A DNA stretch of 64,000 nucleotides from Rhizomys pruinosus (GCA_009823505.1 VZQC01005746.1:1386901-1450900), one strand, 5' to 3'. Positions 1-12,696 are shown, counted from the stretch's first letter. The notes: a model not told the origin generated them from the letters alone. Made by a program: numbers and translations.

Positions 1-468
1 CTCCTTCTGAGTTCAGCATAACCCTTTGTTTTGTTTCCTCTTAGTGGAAAGAAGTTATAGGGACTTCTACAATTTCTATGAGGAGCATTTGGTTTTGGCA
101 TACAGTCTTTTAACCCTAAAGTTTCACAACACAAGGCCCAAGAGGAGAAAGGTACTGTGTTTGATGTTACCTAATTCTCTAGATACTTTGTCAAATCGCT
201 GTTATTTTCAAATACATGAATTCATCAAGTGTTTTTGGTGGTTTGTGAGCATATATTGGTCTTTTCATTCATCATGTTCTTCAGAAGTTGAAGCTGAAAG
301 TGTTTTAAGAACTCTCATGTTTACTTTGTGCTAACTAGTTATAGTAAGAAGTTCAAATTTCTCTTAGAATTAAGTCTAGCATGGACAACTGAGTCTAAGG
401 AAACAAGTGCCTGAAGAGTTTATAGTTATAAATAGTAGCCCACATTTAATGTACTGCCCTTAAGGTTT
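1..468. other. unique AT-rich DNA
   Basis: No repeat family, exon or RNA gene was recognised. The short open frame at 26-334 has no motif and no neighbouring splice or promoter context, so it is not called as a gene. Confidence 0.5.
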
Positions 469-519
469 TTGTTGTTGTTGTTGTTGTTGTTGTTTGTTAT
501 CTTTGTTATTGTTGTTGTT
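469..519. repeat. (GTT)n microsatellite
   Basis: Imperfect run of GTT triplets directly before a minus-strand B1. On the minus strand it reads (AAC)n, as expected for a mutated poly(A) tail of that B1. Confidence 0.85.
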
Positions 520-641
520 TTTGAGACAGGGTCTCCCTATAGCCCCAGCTGGCCTGGAACTCACTCTGTAGACCAGGCTGGCCTTGAACTCACAGAGATC
601 CACCTGCCTCTGCCTCCCAAGTGCTAAGATTAAAGGCCCGC
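520..641 (-). repeat. B1 SINE
   Basis: The plus strand carries the complement of a B1: GAGACAGGGTCTCCCTATAG, then the complement of GGCCAGCCTGGTCTACAGAG, then the complement of the A box. It is about 120 bp and moderately diverged, with its tail represented by the GTT tract. Confidence 0.9.
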
Positions 642-736
642 TTAAAGACAGTTCTTAGCTGCTATGTGGGTGCTGGGAATCGAACCCCAAGAGCAGCCAG
701 TGCTCTTTACTGCTGAACCATGTCTTCAGCTCCAAG
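642..736 (-). repeat. B2 SINE, 5' part
   Basis: Complement of the B2 tRNA-like head. The box region reads as the complement of CAGCACCCACATAG, and the element ends in the complement of GGAGCTGAAGAC. The 3' half is missing. It abuts the B1, so two retroposons sit back to back. Confidence 0.75.
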
Positions 737-869
737 CCCTTCAGGTTTTGAATTGAACCATGGGCCTGGTGTTGAGTATACCCTCAACTATTTTTTTATT
801 TAATTTAATTTTTTATAGTTGTTCAGTGGTTTGTATGAACACTACTTTTATTTTTTCTTTTAACATTTT

Positions 870-1050
870 ACTTATTATGCATTTATTTCTGTTTGGCATG
901 AAACACCCATGCTATAGCATGTGTGTAGGACCCAGAGGAAAGCTCATAAGGGTTAGTTCTCTCCTTCTACTATGCGGGTCCTGGGGCTCAAGCTCAGTTT
1001 ACAGGGCTAGGTGTCAAATGCCTTTACCAACTGAGCCATCTTGCCCTGCC
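870..1050 (-). repeat. old B2/B3-type SINE
   Basis: Diverged tRNA-derived SINE in reverse. ATGCGGGTCCTGGGGCTCAAG and ACTGAGCCATCTTGCCCTGCC match the complement of the B3/B2 head. Many substitutions indicate an old copy. Confidence 0.7.
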
Positions 1051-1323
1051 TACTTCCCCTAGGGGGGAGGGGGGGGATATTTTACTGTTTAGGGAGAACT
1101 TGTCTCAAAACAAACAAACAAAAAAAAACAAAAACAAAATAAAAGCAAAACAAAAGCCACCAAAAAAGAAAATTTAGATGTATCAGCCTTCATAGGGTTC
1201 ATATTTTATGGAGAACAAAGACACCTAGTCATGTAATTATTCTAATATGGCATAAATTATTTACCTTATTTGTGTTTATATTTGGCATTAATTAAATAGA
1301 CTTAAAATATGGTCTTATACTGT

Positions 1324-1432
1324 AGTCTTCATTAGCCTGGAACTCATTATGTAGCAGCCCAGTTGGGCTTCACAACAACATTCCTGTATCAGTCCCCCAG
1401 TTGCTGGGATTCAAGGACTGACACACCATGGC
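1324..1432 (-). repeat. old B1-like SINE
   Basis: Weak complement of B1/7SL. AGCCTGGAACTCATTATGTAG and GTTGCTGGGATTCAAGGACTG align with the B1 B box and A box regions. Heavily diverged, possibly a proto-B1. Confidence 0.55.
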
Positions 1433-3512
1433 CAGTGGTCTATAGCTATAAACACCTATGACTTAACTTCCTCAGCTCAGAGTTTGACTTACAGAGTGCC
1501 TGGTTGACCACTAATAGCTGAGTGGCACTGGGCAAGCTACTTGAACTCTTTCCTCAGTTTTCATTAGTTACACAGGGATAATAATAGTGCAGATTTCATG
1601 AAATGTATGTATTATTAAAACACTGATATATAGATAATGCTTAAAAGGCACTATCAGTTCAATGTTATATAAATGTTTAGTAAATAAGTAAATTTTTAAT
1701 TCAAAAAAAAGAATGAATAATTTGAATTCAGAAAAGACTTCTTTCTTTTCTCTCTAAATACATAAAAATATCATTTAAAAATCTTCTGATAAAATATAAC
1801 AAATTATTTAGATCAGAAAATATCCCTTGATATAAAACCATTTTTAAAATTTTATTTTTTCATATTAAAATTTGCAATCTCATGCAAGGATATGAGTACA
1901 TACAAAATCACAGTCAAATGTTTATGTAAGTGTGTGAATGTGTATAAATGTTAATATACATAAGAAAGTAAATGCCAAAGAATCTGATCCTATGCTGTGT
2001 TGTTGTTTATTGTGACATGACTTCCTGCTAGGTTGATTAGTCAGCACTCTGCTCTGAGTACCTTGTGGTATAAGTGCCTTGTGCTTTAAGCCGTTTTTCT
2101 CTCCTTCATTGGCAGGTCAGAATTGGTGGTAAAAAGATATAATAGTGCTTTGATCTTATTCTGATCCATCTTGATTCAAAAGCAGAATCATGAGAATCAT
2201 GTTTGTGTCAGTGTTTGGCAACAGGGAAATAGGGATTTTTTTTTTTTTTTTAACATTTGCTTTAAGGCCAAATTTGCAGAGGGTGGAGTTCTGCTCTTGG
2301 CTTACCAGCCATGTTCACCACCAGCCCCTTGCAGGGAGGACAAATGGCCAATTGTGCTGGGACGAGTTGCTGAATTATTAACAACACACAGAAAGCCCAG
2401 CCCCAGTCAGTGAAGGTTTCAGCAACAGCCTTTGAAGTATGAGGGCTGAAGGTGGCCAAGGATCTTCATTTCAGGAGAACCACTTTACCAGGAGAAAAAG
2501 TTCCTAACTTTTGAGTTATGGGCACTATGGTGACTTTAATTTGACAGTGGTAGGATGTTCCCTCATAATGAGGACAAGCCTTGTAGAAACTGACTCTTTA
2601 TGAACCCAAATACTGCTTAGTCATTACATGGCTCCAGAACTTCCCCAGTGATACTTTCTGGGTATTACTGGCCTGAATTTTGGTCTGCTGTGACTTGATA
2701 ATCTCTGTGCCTTTCATGACAGCTGTTGGGAGGTCGAAAAACACCTGCAGAAGGAATGTTTGAGGTACTTCATTTTCTTCATCTTAAACTGCTGTGTGTT
2801 TGAAATATTTGGAAAGTACAGTGTCCCATACAATAGTCATTGTGTTCAACCCAGTGTACATTTCTGCAAAAAGCTGTTGCCTTTACCCACCTTTCTCCAA
2901 TCTCTGCTCCCCAATTCCTCTCAAATTTGCCATGGAAGTCAGCCTTAATCAAGGGGAGGTCACTGGAATTTTTCCTTGTGCTGAGTGCAACTATTTCACA
3001 GCTGTGCTGAGTTTATTTACCATTGTTTTATTTTTCTTTCCCTCAGTCCTTCTATGTAGAATGGGATCTTTGTTCTTGCCTTTCCTTTCTGAAGGTACAC
3101 TATGAGAGACAGGGGGTTGTTAGTAAGTCTTCTGATCATTTCTCTTGATGGAAATTGTCATTCAGGATATCCTCCAGGGATAGTCTTCATTGGCTATTTG
3201 CTGGCTCATCACGTCTTTCACAATTTCTGACGCTCTAGCTTTTATTAGGCACTGATGATTTCCATTAGCTTATTTTCTACAAACAAAAATTACAGGGATA
3301 CAGATAAAACAATGTCCACATTTTTGTTACACAAGATTCAGTTAACATTTAATGGTTGATTCAGAAAGAAATGCTATCACTTAATTCTCTAATTTAAAGT
3401 GTTCCATTGTTCTTTAATTTACATAAGTAAATTATTGCTAACTAGATGTGTTTGCATAAACTTATAATTCTAATATATGGAGGTGGAGACAAGCCAAACA
3501 GGAATTGAATCA
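1433..3512. other. unique AT-rich DNA
   Basis: About 2 kb with no recognisable element. T- and A-runs occur at 2229-2250, and short open frames at 2171-2413 and 2760-3105 carry no motif. I see no exon, RNA gene or promoter. Confidence 0.45.
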
Positions 3513-3562
3513 TATATATATATATNNNNNNNNNNNNNNTATATATATATATATATATATAT
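3512..3562. repeat. (TA)n microsatellite containing an assembly gap
   Basis: Alternating TA on both sides of a 14-base run of N at 3526-3539. The true tract length is unknown because the assembly is broken here. Confidence 0.95.
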
Positions 3563-4788
3563 GGCTTGGTCAAGGCCAGTGTGGGCTACATTGCACCCTG
3601 TCTTAGCCTTCACTTCCCCAAAACCATCCTCTTTGCATTCATCTCTCTTGTTGCAAGAAGTCAGCTGGACTAGATGGCCTCTATAACCAAATCTCTTCAG
3701 AAGACTCTTAAAGACTCTTATCAATTTTTGCTAGAGTTTTAGAAGAAAAATAATTTTCTGACTTTACAAAGATTCAGACATTTGAGTTGTTATTATGAAA
3801 ATCTAGGCACAGGAAAGTGATGATTAGTAAAACACTAAAACAAAAAATAATGATACAACTCCCAATCTGGAGATTCTTGGTCTCTGAAAATCTGTGGGGC
3901 TTAGGACAAGTTTGAGGAGGCCTATGGTCACAATTTTAACTCTAAGTATTTTTCACATTCTCTTCTTAGGGCTGAGACTTTGGGATATGGTAAGAGGTTT
4001 GATGATGCTCTTGCTATTCAGAAAGTGCAATTTATGGGGGGATAAAATCAAGGCTTAAAAAAAGGGAGGCTTAGAAAGGTTAATGTCAAATTAGACCATA
4101 TTAAGGAAACAGTGCGAATTTGAAAAACAAACAACATTGTATCAGCGAATATGAAGAGAATTCTTCTATTGCCTGGGTAGAGTCAGAGGCTGATGAAGCC
4201 CCTAGGCATTGATTCATTAATTATGAATGCCCAGACTATGATCAAGATCAGAACTAAATGGAGCCATGTTTGGATAGAGTGTAGGTCTGCTTCACAGCTT
4301 TTTGGCTGTGTTTGTATTAGCAAGGTGACTGAATGAACTGCAGAATTATACAGGCTCCATTTCAATTCAGGGTACTTAGATATTTGAGCTTATATAAATA
4401 TTGGCTTCAGGTTGGGTTTTTTTTTTTTATTCTGGAAATAAGTATGAAAATATTTACTTCATAGTGTTGCTGTGAGGTTCCTATGCACATATAAACTACA
4501 CTTAAATGTGTGTCCTTGCATCCTCTTCTTATGCTTACTTAAGAGCTTGCTAACTTCAGATGAAAGCAGCAGAAAAGGGTTGAAAATCTTCAAGCATCTA
4601 TTTTAGAAGACTAAAATTACTGCATCTTTTAATGATGTATCATTTTTTAACTACAGAAGACTCATTAAATAGCTAAAGTTAGAGAAGTAGTTGGTGGTAT
4701 ATGAATTGTATTGAATAGATTAGGAATGGGCTAACCTCCAAGAATACCTTCAAAGGACAGTTTTAGAAACTACAGATGGATGATTAGG
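3563..4788. other. unique DNA
   Basis: AT-rich, with no repeat family or coding signal recognised. Confidence 0.45.
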
Positions 4789-4944
4789 AAAAGGGATACC
4801 AGCCGGGCGTGGTGGCGCACGCCTTTAATCCTAGCACTTGGGAGGCAGAGGCAGGCGGATCTTTGTGAGTTCAAGGCCAGCCTGGTCTACAGAGTGAGTT
4901 CCAGGACAGCTGAGGCTACAGAGAGACCCTGTCTCAAAAAAGAC

Positions 4945-4979
<35 letters not shown>

Positions 4980-5001
4980 AAGAAAGAAAAAGGGATACCA
5001 G
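4789..5001 (+). repeat. young B1 SINE with TSD
   Basis: Nearly intact B1 starting GCCGGGCGTGGTGGCGCACG, with CpGs retained, followed by an A-rich tail of about 40 nt. The 14-bp TSD AAAAGGGATACCAG occurs at 4789-4802 and 4988-5001. The perfect TSD and retained CpGs indicate a recent insertion. Confidence 0.97.
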
Positions 5002-6480
5002 ACCAGCACTCACAAGTACATGTATTTTATGGTTGTTAGTGACTCTTGGTGGAGAAGATAGTAAGATTCTGTAGTTTGCTTTTTTTCTTCCTGGAAACAC
5101 ACCCCAGGGGAATCCTCCAGATTCGAAAAGTCAAGCTCCACCTATGTGTTCTGAGCTGACAGCTTTCTTTACCTCAGAGCTTTTCAACACTGCCTCCTGG
5201 TGGTAGTGAGAAGAGATGCTTGCAAACAAGCCAAAAGGTATGGTTGTGTGGGGTGGGGTGGGATGGGGGGAGATTGCTTTCTATTAATTATCAATAATAA
5301 AGCTTCAAAAGAGAATAAAGTTCTGAAAACGAAAAAGGAAACATAATCAAATCAAGTTAACATCTTTCTGTTCCTTGAGACAAGAAACTGTTATCCTTAT
5401 GGTGCGCTGTATTTTGAGAAAACTTTTTATTAAAGATGATCATTGGGTGTTCCCTTGGCAGAGGATTGATTGAGGGAGGAACAGTCAAGGATTGGCTGAG
5501 TGAGGAAGATGGGTATTATTTCATTTTAAGTGTTTTGGGGTGGAACTCTGTCTTTCCCTGCCGTCATTATAGTAACTGGTGAACACCCAGGACAATGGGT
5601 CAATGACTAGTAAAATATCAGAGATGGAAAAGATATTAATGTTTTTAAATCCAAGTCCCTTACTGTATTAAATGACTGGTCCCAAACCCCATAGGCAATT
5701 AGTGGTGGATCTTAGGACCTGGAAAAGTCATTATTCATTGAACCCTTATTAAATGCTACACAGTGTGCTAGATAATAAATAGGGCAAAGTGATGAACAAC
5801 TAAAAATAGCACTGATCTTGATGGAGACATTGACCACTGGAGCCATACACATTGCTTTCTCCTGTGAGGAAACACCTGCAGAAAGAATGATATTTGAAGA
5901 TGAAATTTGATTGGCGATATATCAAGTTTGAACAGTAAAATTCCTGTAAATTTAGGTACTCTGGGGCAGGGAGAATTCTGTCCCTGCTTAATTTATAATT
6001 GTCAAGAGCGATGATGTCAAATTCTTTGGAAGCCTTTAATATTGAAGCAATAATAGATCGATCTCATTTTCACATTACTGGTATACGTCTATATAGAAGT
6101 TTGGGTGTGTCAAGAATCAATTCCTGGGAGAGGAAAGTCAGCACTTACTCATTTTAGCCAACATGGAAAGAGTTTACCTGTCACTGCTTAAAGTCATGCC
6201 TCCATGCACTGTCTGAGCTCACAACATATTTCATCATAATGATTAATGTGGTTAAATGCTGGTAAATGGACTTTGCCTTTTTTTAATAGTATAATGAACC
6301 CCCAATGCACTACAGTCTACAGATTCCAACTATCTCAAAAAGCACTGCTGATAGTTCTTAATTTTATGTTTACCTAAGCAGTTAAGAATCATTTCCCCCC
6401 TTACTTGTCCCCCTCTACTGCTTTGCCAAAGTAAAGCAATATGTCCCCAAAGAAGCTTTTTCATAAGTTCTTTCTGTTTT
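5002..6480. other. unique DNA
   Basis: No repeat or coding signal recognised. There is a short G-rich GGGGTGGGGTGGGATGGGG stretch near 5250. Confidence 0.45.
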
Positions 6481-6484
6481 GTTG

Positions 6485-6628
6485 TTTTAGTGATACAGGA
6501 TCTCCCTGTAACCCCAGATGGCTTGGAAGTTGCTACATAGACCAGACTGGCCTCCATCTCACAGAAATCTGCCTGCCTCTGCCTCTGGAGAGCCGGGATT
6601 AATGGTGTACGTCCACACACCAGGCTTT
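6485..6628 (-). repeat. B1 SINE (older)
   Basis: Complement of B1, from GGATCTCCCTGTAACCCCAG to the complement of the A box. Diverged by several substitutions. It sits about 15 bp from a second minus-strand B1, giving a B1 pair in the same orientation. Confidence 0.9.
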
Positions 6629-6640
6629 CAAACTTCTCAA

Positions 6641-6795
6641 TATTTTTTTTGGTCTTTTTGAGACAGGGTCTCCCTGTAGTCCCAGCTGTCCTGGAACTCA
6701 CTCTATAGACCAGGCTGGCCTTGAACTCACAAATATTCGCCTGCCTCTGCCTCCTGAGTGCTGGGATTAAAGGCGTGTGCTACCATGCCCTGCAA
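6641..6795 (-). repeat. B1 SINE
   Basis: Complement of a full-length B1: T-run tail, GAGACAGGGTCTCCCTGTAG, and GGCGTGTGCTACCATGCCC at the element's 5' end. Better conserved than its neighbour at 6485. Confidence 0.93.
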
Positions 6796-6799
6796 AACT

Positions 6800-7154
6800 C
6801 CTTAATTCTTGTCTAATTTTCCTGGATGTCTAATGGGCAAGTTACTACCAATCCTTTTATTAGAAATGCTATAAGATTTATGGCTTTTCTGGTTTTAAAT
6901 ACATACGCTTTTATTTCCCATTGCAGAAAACATTCTTGCCTAGAATTTCAAGAGTCTCTCTGCTCTGTCATGTTGAGGACCTATCATAGTGGTCCAGATT
7001 TAAATAGAATCAGTGATCCTGTGACATAGGAATGATTTTTGGCACAAATACTCTTTTCTTCTTCCTGTTCTTAATTCCATGTTAAAATATATTCATGGCT
7101 CAGACATTTGATCTTGACAAGAATATCACAGGAATTATCTAAGATAATCCAGGT
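6800..7154. other. unique DNA
   Basis: About 350 bp without a recognised feature. Confidence 0.4.
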
Positions 7155-7345
7155 AAAGAGTTTAATAAAACATAAGCCGGGCGTGGTGGCGCACGCCTTT
7201 AATCCTAGCACTTGGGAGGCAGAGGCTGGTGGATCTTTGTGAGTTCAAGGCCAGCCTGGTCTACAGAGTGAGTTCCAGGACAGCTGGGGCTACAGGGAGA
7301 CCCTGTCTCAAAAACTCAAAAAAAAAAAAGAGTTTAATAAAACAT
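7155..7345 (+). repeat. very young B1 SINE with 19-bp TSD
   Basis: Intact B1 from GCCGGGCGTGGTGGCGCACG to a short A tail. The TSD AAAGAGTTTAATAAAACAT is identical at 7155-7173 and 7327-7345. This is one of the freshest insertions in the window. Confidence 0.98.
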
Positions 7346-7999
7346 TAGGTACTCATGTGTTTGGTAAATGGCAGAAGTTTCTTTTATCATGTGACCAAGT
7401 CATTTGGCTTATGAACTGATAAGTGACAGCTAGAAGTCTAAGTGTTTGGGTGAGTATCAGGGTATACACTCACAATCAGCTGAAGTCAAAGAAGCCAGGT
7501 GGCTACCAGAAAAATTGTCAATGCCAACACAGACAGTCATATGAAGAATTCAAATCAAAGCATAGAGCTGTGACCCCAGTCTAGTGGATAACATACAGAA
7601 AGCATAAAATAATAGTGAAATTGTGATGTAAGATAGAAATCTCTGGAGACTTTGGAGACAAATTAGGCCATTTTAGGGAATGATTCAGATAAAGATAGGG
7701 GAATTGCAGCTCTAGGGTTTAGCTTCCCAGGTCAAGGCTGACCAGATAGAAGTGACTCTTGTGTTGACACCTCCCATGTTATGGCTCAGGGGCCAACACA
7801 CCTCTCAGATCTTTATCAACACTGCATACTTCTGCGTGCTTTCAGAGCTCTCCTAGAAAGGAAAGAGTAGGGAGGGGCACGACAATGGTTTGGTTCAATT
7901 CTCCTATGAAAGAGTCAAAATTATTGAGATAGACTGATATAAAACCCCACAAAACCAGTATATGGATATCAAAGAAAATTGACCAATAGATATACCATT
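7346..7999. other. unique DNA
   Basis: No recognised repeat, exon or RNA gene. Confidence 0.4.
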
Positions 8000-8292
8000 A
8001 AGAAATTCATTCTTGGGGCTGGAGAGATGGCCTAGCGGTTAAGAGCGCCGACCGCTCTTACAGAGGACCCGGGTTCGATCCCCAGCACCCACATGGCGGC
8101 CGAGAACCGTCTAAAACTCCAATTCCAGGAGAACTCCAGTTCCAGGGGAATCCGAGACCCTCTTCTGACCTCCGCGGCGTTGCACGACACGGGTGCACAG
8201 ACTTGCATGCAGACAGTACATTCATACACATACAATAAATAAATAAAATTAATAAAAAAAAAATTTAAAAAAAAAAAAAGAAATTCATTCTT
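8000..8292 (+). repeat. young B2 SINE with internal duplication and TSD
   Basis: Full-length B2 starting GGGGCTGGAGAGATGGCCTA at 8015, with tRNA-like A and B boxes (GGTTCGATCCC), a pol III-type tail and AATAAA-rich 3' end. It has the 17-bp tandem pair AACTCCAATTCCAGGAG / AACTCCAGTTCCAGGGG. The 15-bp TSD AAGAAATTCATTCTT is at 8000-8014 and 8278-8292. Confidence 0.97.
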
Positions 8293-8334
8293 TACATCTA
8301 GACTAGGAGATAATTATAAAACAAAACAAAATGA

Positions 8335-8548
8335 AGGGGCTGGAGAGATAGCTCAGTGGTTACAACAGAGCATTGGCTCTTCTTGCAGAAGACCCAGGTT
8401 CAAATCCCAGCATGCACAAGTTGGCTAACAACCATCCATAACTCCAATACCAGAGGATCCAATGTCCTTTTCTGATCTCTGAGGACATTGCAGGACATGG
8501 ATGCACTTACATACACGCAGGAATATACTCATAAACATCTTTCATGAG
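8335..8548 (+). repeat. old B2/B3-type SINE
   Basis: Diverged B2-like copy beginning AAGGGGCTGGAGAGATAGCTC, with box B GGTTCAAATCCC. It lacks the 17-bp internal duplication of the young subfamily. Confidence 0.9.
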
Positions 8549-10711
8549 CAGAACTCCCAACATTGCTTAGGTTACCCATGAGAGGCATATAGTTTACAGA
8601 GAATCAGTCAAACAAGTGAATGATGCTCTGGTTGTATGGCAGAAACCTAAGAGCCATTTCAAAAGCTCACTCTAAACACTTTAGCACCTCACTTCTCATC
8701 CCTTGATCAGAGTAGAAGGACAAAACCTGTCAAGGTTCCCAGAGTCTTAGACAAATGGCCTGACTCTAGGGTAGAGAGCTCATATACTGCACTTGGAGAC
8801 CTGTCACCTCAGGAGTCCAGTTGGAGAGATTAGACATGTGAAAGAGGAAAGAAATGTACTTTGTGTGCTCACACATGTGAGAACAGAGATCAAGAGACCT
8901 AATATCTGCCTTCAAGTTACAGGCAATAGCACTAGGATTTTACAGAGGAAGAACAGGGCCAGCCACAGGAGGTGGCATAGTCAGTCTCAATGCAACTGTG
9001 TTCTTCATCATTGTCTCAGACCTAGCTCATCAGGGGACTGATGGTTCTAGGGAAATCAGTGTTGCATGTGGCCAGGATTCAGCTCCACCATGACAAAGCT
9101 GCTCCCTGGGTGGCACTCCTGTGTTCCTGAAAGGACTTCCAGACCTGCTAGCCATTCTTGGAATTTGAGATTAGCAGGGAAGGAGAAATGACCTTGAGGG
9201 GGAATATGTCAGAGGCCAAAATGGAGTTAGTTCACACAAACGCTCTTTTAAAACTGGACTTTGTAAGTAACCCCAGTTACAAGGTAAAATAACAGGGATC
9301 CCAAGGAAGATTTTCTGTTGTGGGAAATCCTTTTCTCCCTGAACGTCTCATGAAGTTACCTAGTATAAGGAACCAAAGTAGAATTCTTCTCTGTTTCTTG
9401 TGGTTCAAAAGAATAAATGACCAAAAATTAAATAGAAGAAAAGACTTGTAAATTAACAGGCAAAGCGGGGGAAATCATTGCAAGGGGGAAAAGCACAGGC
9501 GTATAATTATCTAGCCTTGAGCATTATTCAGAAACACACAGTCAACTTTTTCTCTAAGGAGGAGTGTTCATGAAGTTTCCAGGAAATCCAGCCACTGTCT
9601 GGGTCACATATCAGAACTCCCTATGTCTTCTCAAAGAAAGACTCTCCAAGGTATAAAAGGAGTATTAGACAGACATGACCCTGTGTGCACCTTCTCTTAA
9701 TTTACTTTATGTAGATGGATGCAAATTTCTCTCAAGAAAAAGGAAGATTTTCAGCCATTTGTGTGACTACAGAGTTTGTTTCTCTGAATTAGAATTATAG
9801 CAAATGAATACATGTGAGGTAGACTATTTGACTGCTGCACACCACTCTGTTCTAATTGTATGGTCAGTTTATTTTTATGGTCTTTCTTTATGGAGCAGCA
9901 ACTGGCTTCCTCTCAGTAAGATGTCTGGGGCCTCTTCGGCCATCCAGTACGTGGGAAAACAAGAAGAGGGTGGTATCTCATTTCAGGGGGTAGGAGGAAG
10001 TCCTTAGGGACTGTGCAATAATGTGGTTCAGGGAAAGGAAACACACTTGTATGATACTTGAATATAAAAACCTGTCTACTGCTGTTGAAACACAGGCTGT
10101 ATCAGAGGAATTTGAGGTTGATGGCAAAGGAACCATGAAATCCCAGAGGAGGGGTCTGCAACGGTGTCATTGGAGGTTCCCTGAAGTCAGAGCCTGTTGG
10201 CTAATTTTACTATCAGATGGAGTTAAAGAGTCTAAAGCTGGGGTCTGTCTGGATGCCTTATTGCTGAGGGCTTGGGAAAAGATAGAACACAAGGTATAGT
10301 CATTAAAACAAATTTACAGGCGGTTGTTATTTGTTATTGTTGTTTCAATAGTTGCTTTGGGATTCATAACTTTAACCCATTCTAATAGTGATTTTTATGA
10401 CACTGAATTTAAATACACTCACTCTTGTCTGAAACATATGTTTCTTGGCTTCACAAATGATTATCACAGAATCACGTGGATGTTGCCTTCTGAGCATTTC
10501 CCTTGCCAGTGTGGTGACGTTCTGCTTCGCCCCCCTTTTCTACCCTTTCCTGCTGTGTTCCTGTGCTGTTTGTCATTTGCAGAACTTTCTCAAAATCTAA
10601 ACTAAGTCAAACATGGCCTTTCTGTTCTAACCTCCATCTCCCCAGTCATCTGCCCCTTGCTGGTGGAGGAACTGGGAAAACATATTTATTCTACAGGTGT
10701 ATTCTTTTTGT
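8549..10711. other. unique DNA
   Basis: About 2.1 kb without a recognised element. Open frames at 8793-9041, 10021-10299 and 10324-10605 are short, motif-free and not linked to splice or promoter signals that I can identify. Confidence 0.45.
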
Positions 10712-11018
10712 TAATAATACAGGAAAGTGGGCTGGAGAGATGGCCTAGTGGTTAAGAGCGCCGACCGCTCTTACAGAGGACCTGGGGTTCGATCCCCAGC
10801 ACCCACATGGCAGCTGAGAACCATCTGAAACTCCAATTCCAGGAGAACTCCAGTTTCAGGGAAGTCTGACACCCTCTTCTGACCTCCGCGGCATTGCACG
10901 ACACGGGTGCACAAACTTGCATGCAGACAGTACATTCATACACATACAGAAATAAATAAAAAATTTTTAAAAATTCTTGGCATTATTAAAAATAATATTA
11001 TAATAATACAGGAAAGTG
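10712..11018 (+). repeat. young B2 SINE with 18-bp TSD
   Basis: B2 with the 17-bp internal duplication. The TSD TAATAATACAGGAAAGTG is identical at 10712-10729 and 11001-11018, so the element runs from 10730 to about 11000 including its A/T-rich tail. Confidence 0.97.
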
Positions 11019-11118
11019 TTTTACTTTTCTCCATGTAGATTATGCCTTGCTGATGATCCATGGCCAACAGATGAGATCAGGATTCACCTAGTCTGAATCC
11101 CTTGTTTTTTTGTTTGTT

Positions 11119-11346
11119 TTTTTTTTTTTAATTTTTATTTATTTATTTTCTATGTGTATGTATGTACTGTCTGCATGCAGGTTTGTGCACCCGTGTCGTG
11201 CAATGCTGTGGAGGTCAGAAGAGGGCGTTGGATTCCCCTGGAACTGGAGTTCTCCTGGAATTGGAGTTTCAGATGGTTCTCAGCTGCCATGTGGGTGCTG
11301 GGGATCAAACCCCGGTCCTCTGCAAGAGCAGTCAGCGCTCTTAACA
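11119..11346 (-). repeat. B2 SINE, 5' truncated
   Basis: Complement of the duplication-bearing B2 (GGAGTTCTCCTGGAATTGGAG). It stops after GCGCTCTTAAC, so about 20 bp of the B2 5' end is missing. The T-rich tail complement lies at 11107-11150. Confidence 0.93.
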
Positions 11347-11493
11347 GAGCTATAGGAAATGAAGTTATCAGAAGAATATTACAGTTAAGGTGAACACGAA
11401 ACTCCACCTTAAATTCTTCCTTGTGTTAATTCATTTGCTGTTTCCCTTTTACAACCCTAGTAACAGTATTACAGCCAATTAATAAAAGGATTC

Positions 11494-11665
11494 TAGCTGG
11501 GCATGGTGGCACATACCTTTAATCCTAGCACTTGGGAGGCAGAGGCAGGCAGATCTCTATGAGTTCAAGGCCATCCTGTTCTACGTAGTGAGTTCCAGGA
11601 CAGTCAGTACTACAAGGAGACCCTGTGTCAAAAAGACCAAAAGAAAAAAAAAAAAAAAAAAAGAA
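11494..11665 (+). repeat. B1 SINE
   Basis: Full-length B1 from AGCTGGGCATGGTGGCACAT to an A-rich tail ending near 11665. Imperfect flanking repeat AAAAGGATTCT / AAAATGATTCT. Confidence 0.93.
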
Positions 11666-12517
11666 AATGATTCTGTGATCTCTTTGTCTGTCTAGTCTCT
11701 CTCTCTCTTTTTAAGCCTCCCACTGTCTCTCATTTGTCCTTTGGTGAATGTCAAGATGCCAGCAAAATATAAATAATACGCACACTTCTTTACCTCTCCT
11801 CCAATCGGGCTCATATTACAAAAAGCCAGTAGTTTGCAAGTCTGTTGAAAAATGTTTAACTTTTGTGAAGTTTAAATAATTTGACTATTTACATACAAGA
11901 ATGGTTAAGAAAATATTTCTCCCCAGCATGTGTCCCACAATGCATTCTTAGCCAGTCATTCCACTTATTTGTTGGGTCCTGGTTGGTTTGCCTTAAAAGA
12001 AAAGCTTTGCTTTTGTGAAGGTCTGTGTAAAGCTTCTGCTAATGGCTCTGAAGTAGTGAAGGTCCCCACCCTCTTACCTTTCCAAGGACATTTGGCAAGG
12101 TTTGGGGAAGTTTTGGGCTGTCTCAGCTGGGCGAGTGGGATGCTCTCATCTAGTGGTAGAGGCCAGGAATGGGGGCAACAAAGCACAGCTTTCCACCACA
12201 CAGACGGTTCAGGCTGAGCTGTCAGTAGTGCTGACTTTGACAGCCCATCCATAAGAGGGCCTTCGCGCGCTGTTTCCCCTGCCTTATCCCCATGCATGCT
12301 TCAGTCACTGCAACAGAAGGTGGGCACAAAGAAAGACTCAATAGCCTGGAAGCTTCTTCCATTTAGGCCCCCACAAAACATTCTTCATCTCAAATCGTGA
12401 ATGCTGGCAAAAAACTGAGAAAGTTTGCTGATTTTCCCATCAACATTGTCAGGACTTTAAGTCAAGTTCTAGCCCTTCTCCTCTCTCAGTATTGTGCTCT
12501 TTCATAGCCCATACCAA
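11666..12517. other. unique DNA
   Basis: A short CT-rich tract lies at 11696-11712. Opposed open frames at 11930-12217 and 11965-12297 overlap each other and carry no motif, so neither is called. Confidence 0.4.
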
Positions 12518-12570
12518 TAGATATATAGATATAATAATATATAGATATATATATTATATTATATATATTT
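12518..12570. repeat. AT-rich low-complexity tract
   Basis: Interrupted ATAGATAT/TATATTAT sequence directly before a minus-strand B1. Confidence 0.85.
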
Positions 12571-12696
12571 CACAATGTAGTCCAAGCTGGCCTGGAACTC
12601 TCTAAGTAGACCAGGCTGGCCTTAAATTCACACAGATCTGCCTGCCTCTGCCTCTGGAGTGCTGGGATTGAAGGTGTGCACCATTACACCCAGCTT
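12571..12696 (-). repeat. B1 SINE, 3' truncated
   Basis: Complement of B1 from the AGTCCAAGCTGGCCTGGAACT region to the 5' end CCATTACACCCAGC. The B1 3' tail portion is replaced by the AT tract. Confidence 0.9.

Noticed and set aside
8015..8090. tRNA gene
   Set aside because: The A/B-box tRNA-like sequence is the head of a B2 SINE, repeated many times here with a non-tRNA body.
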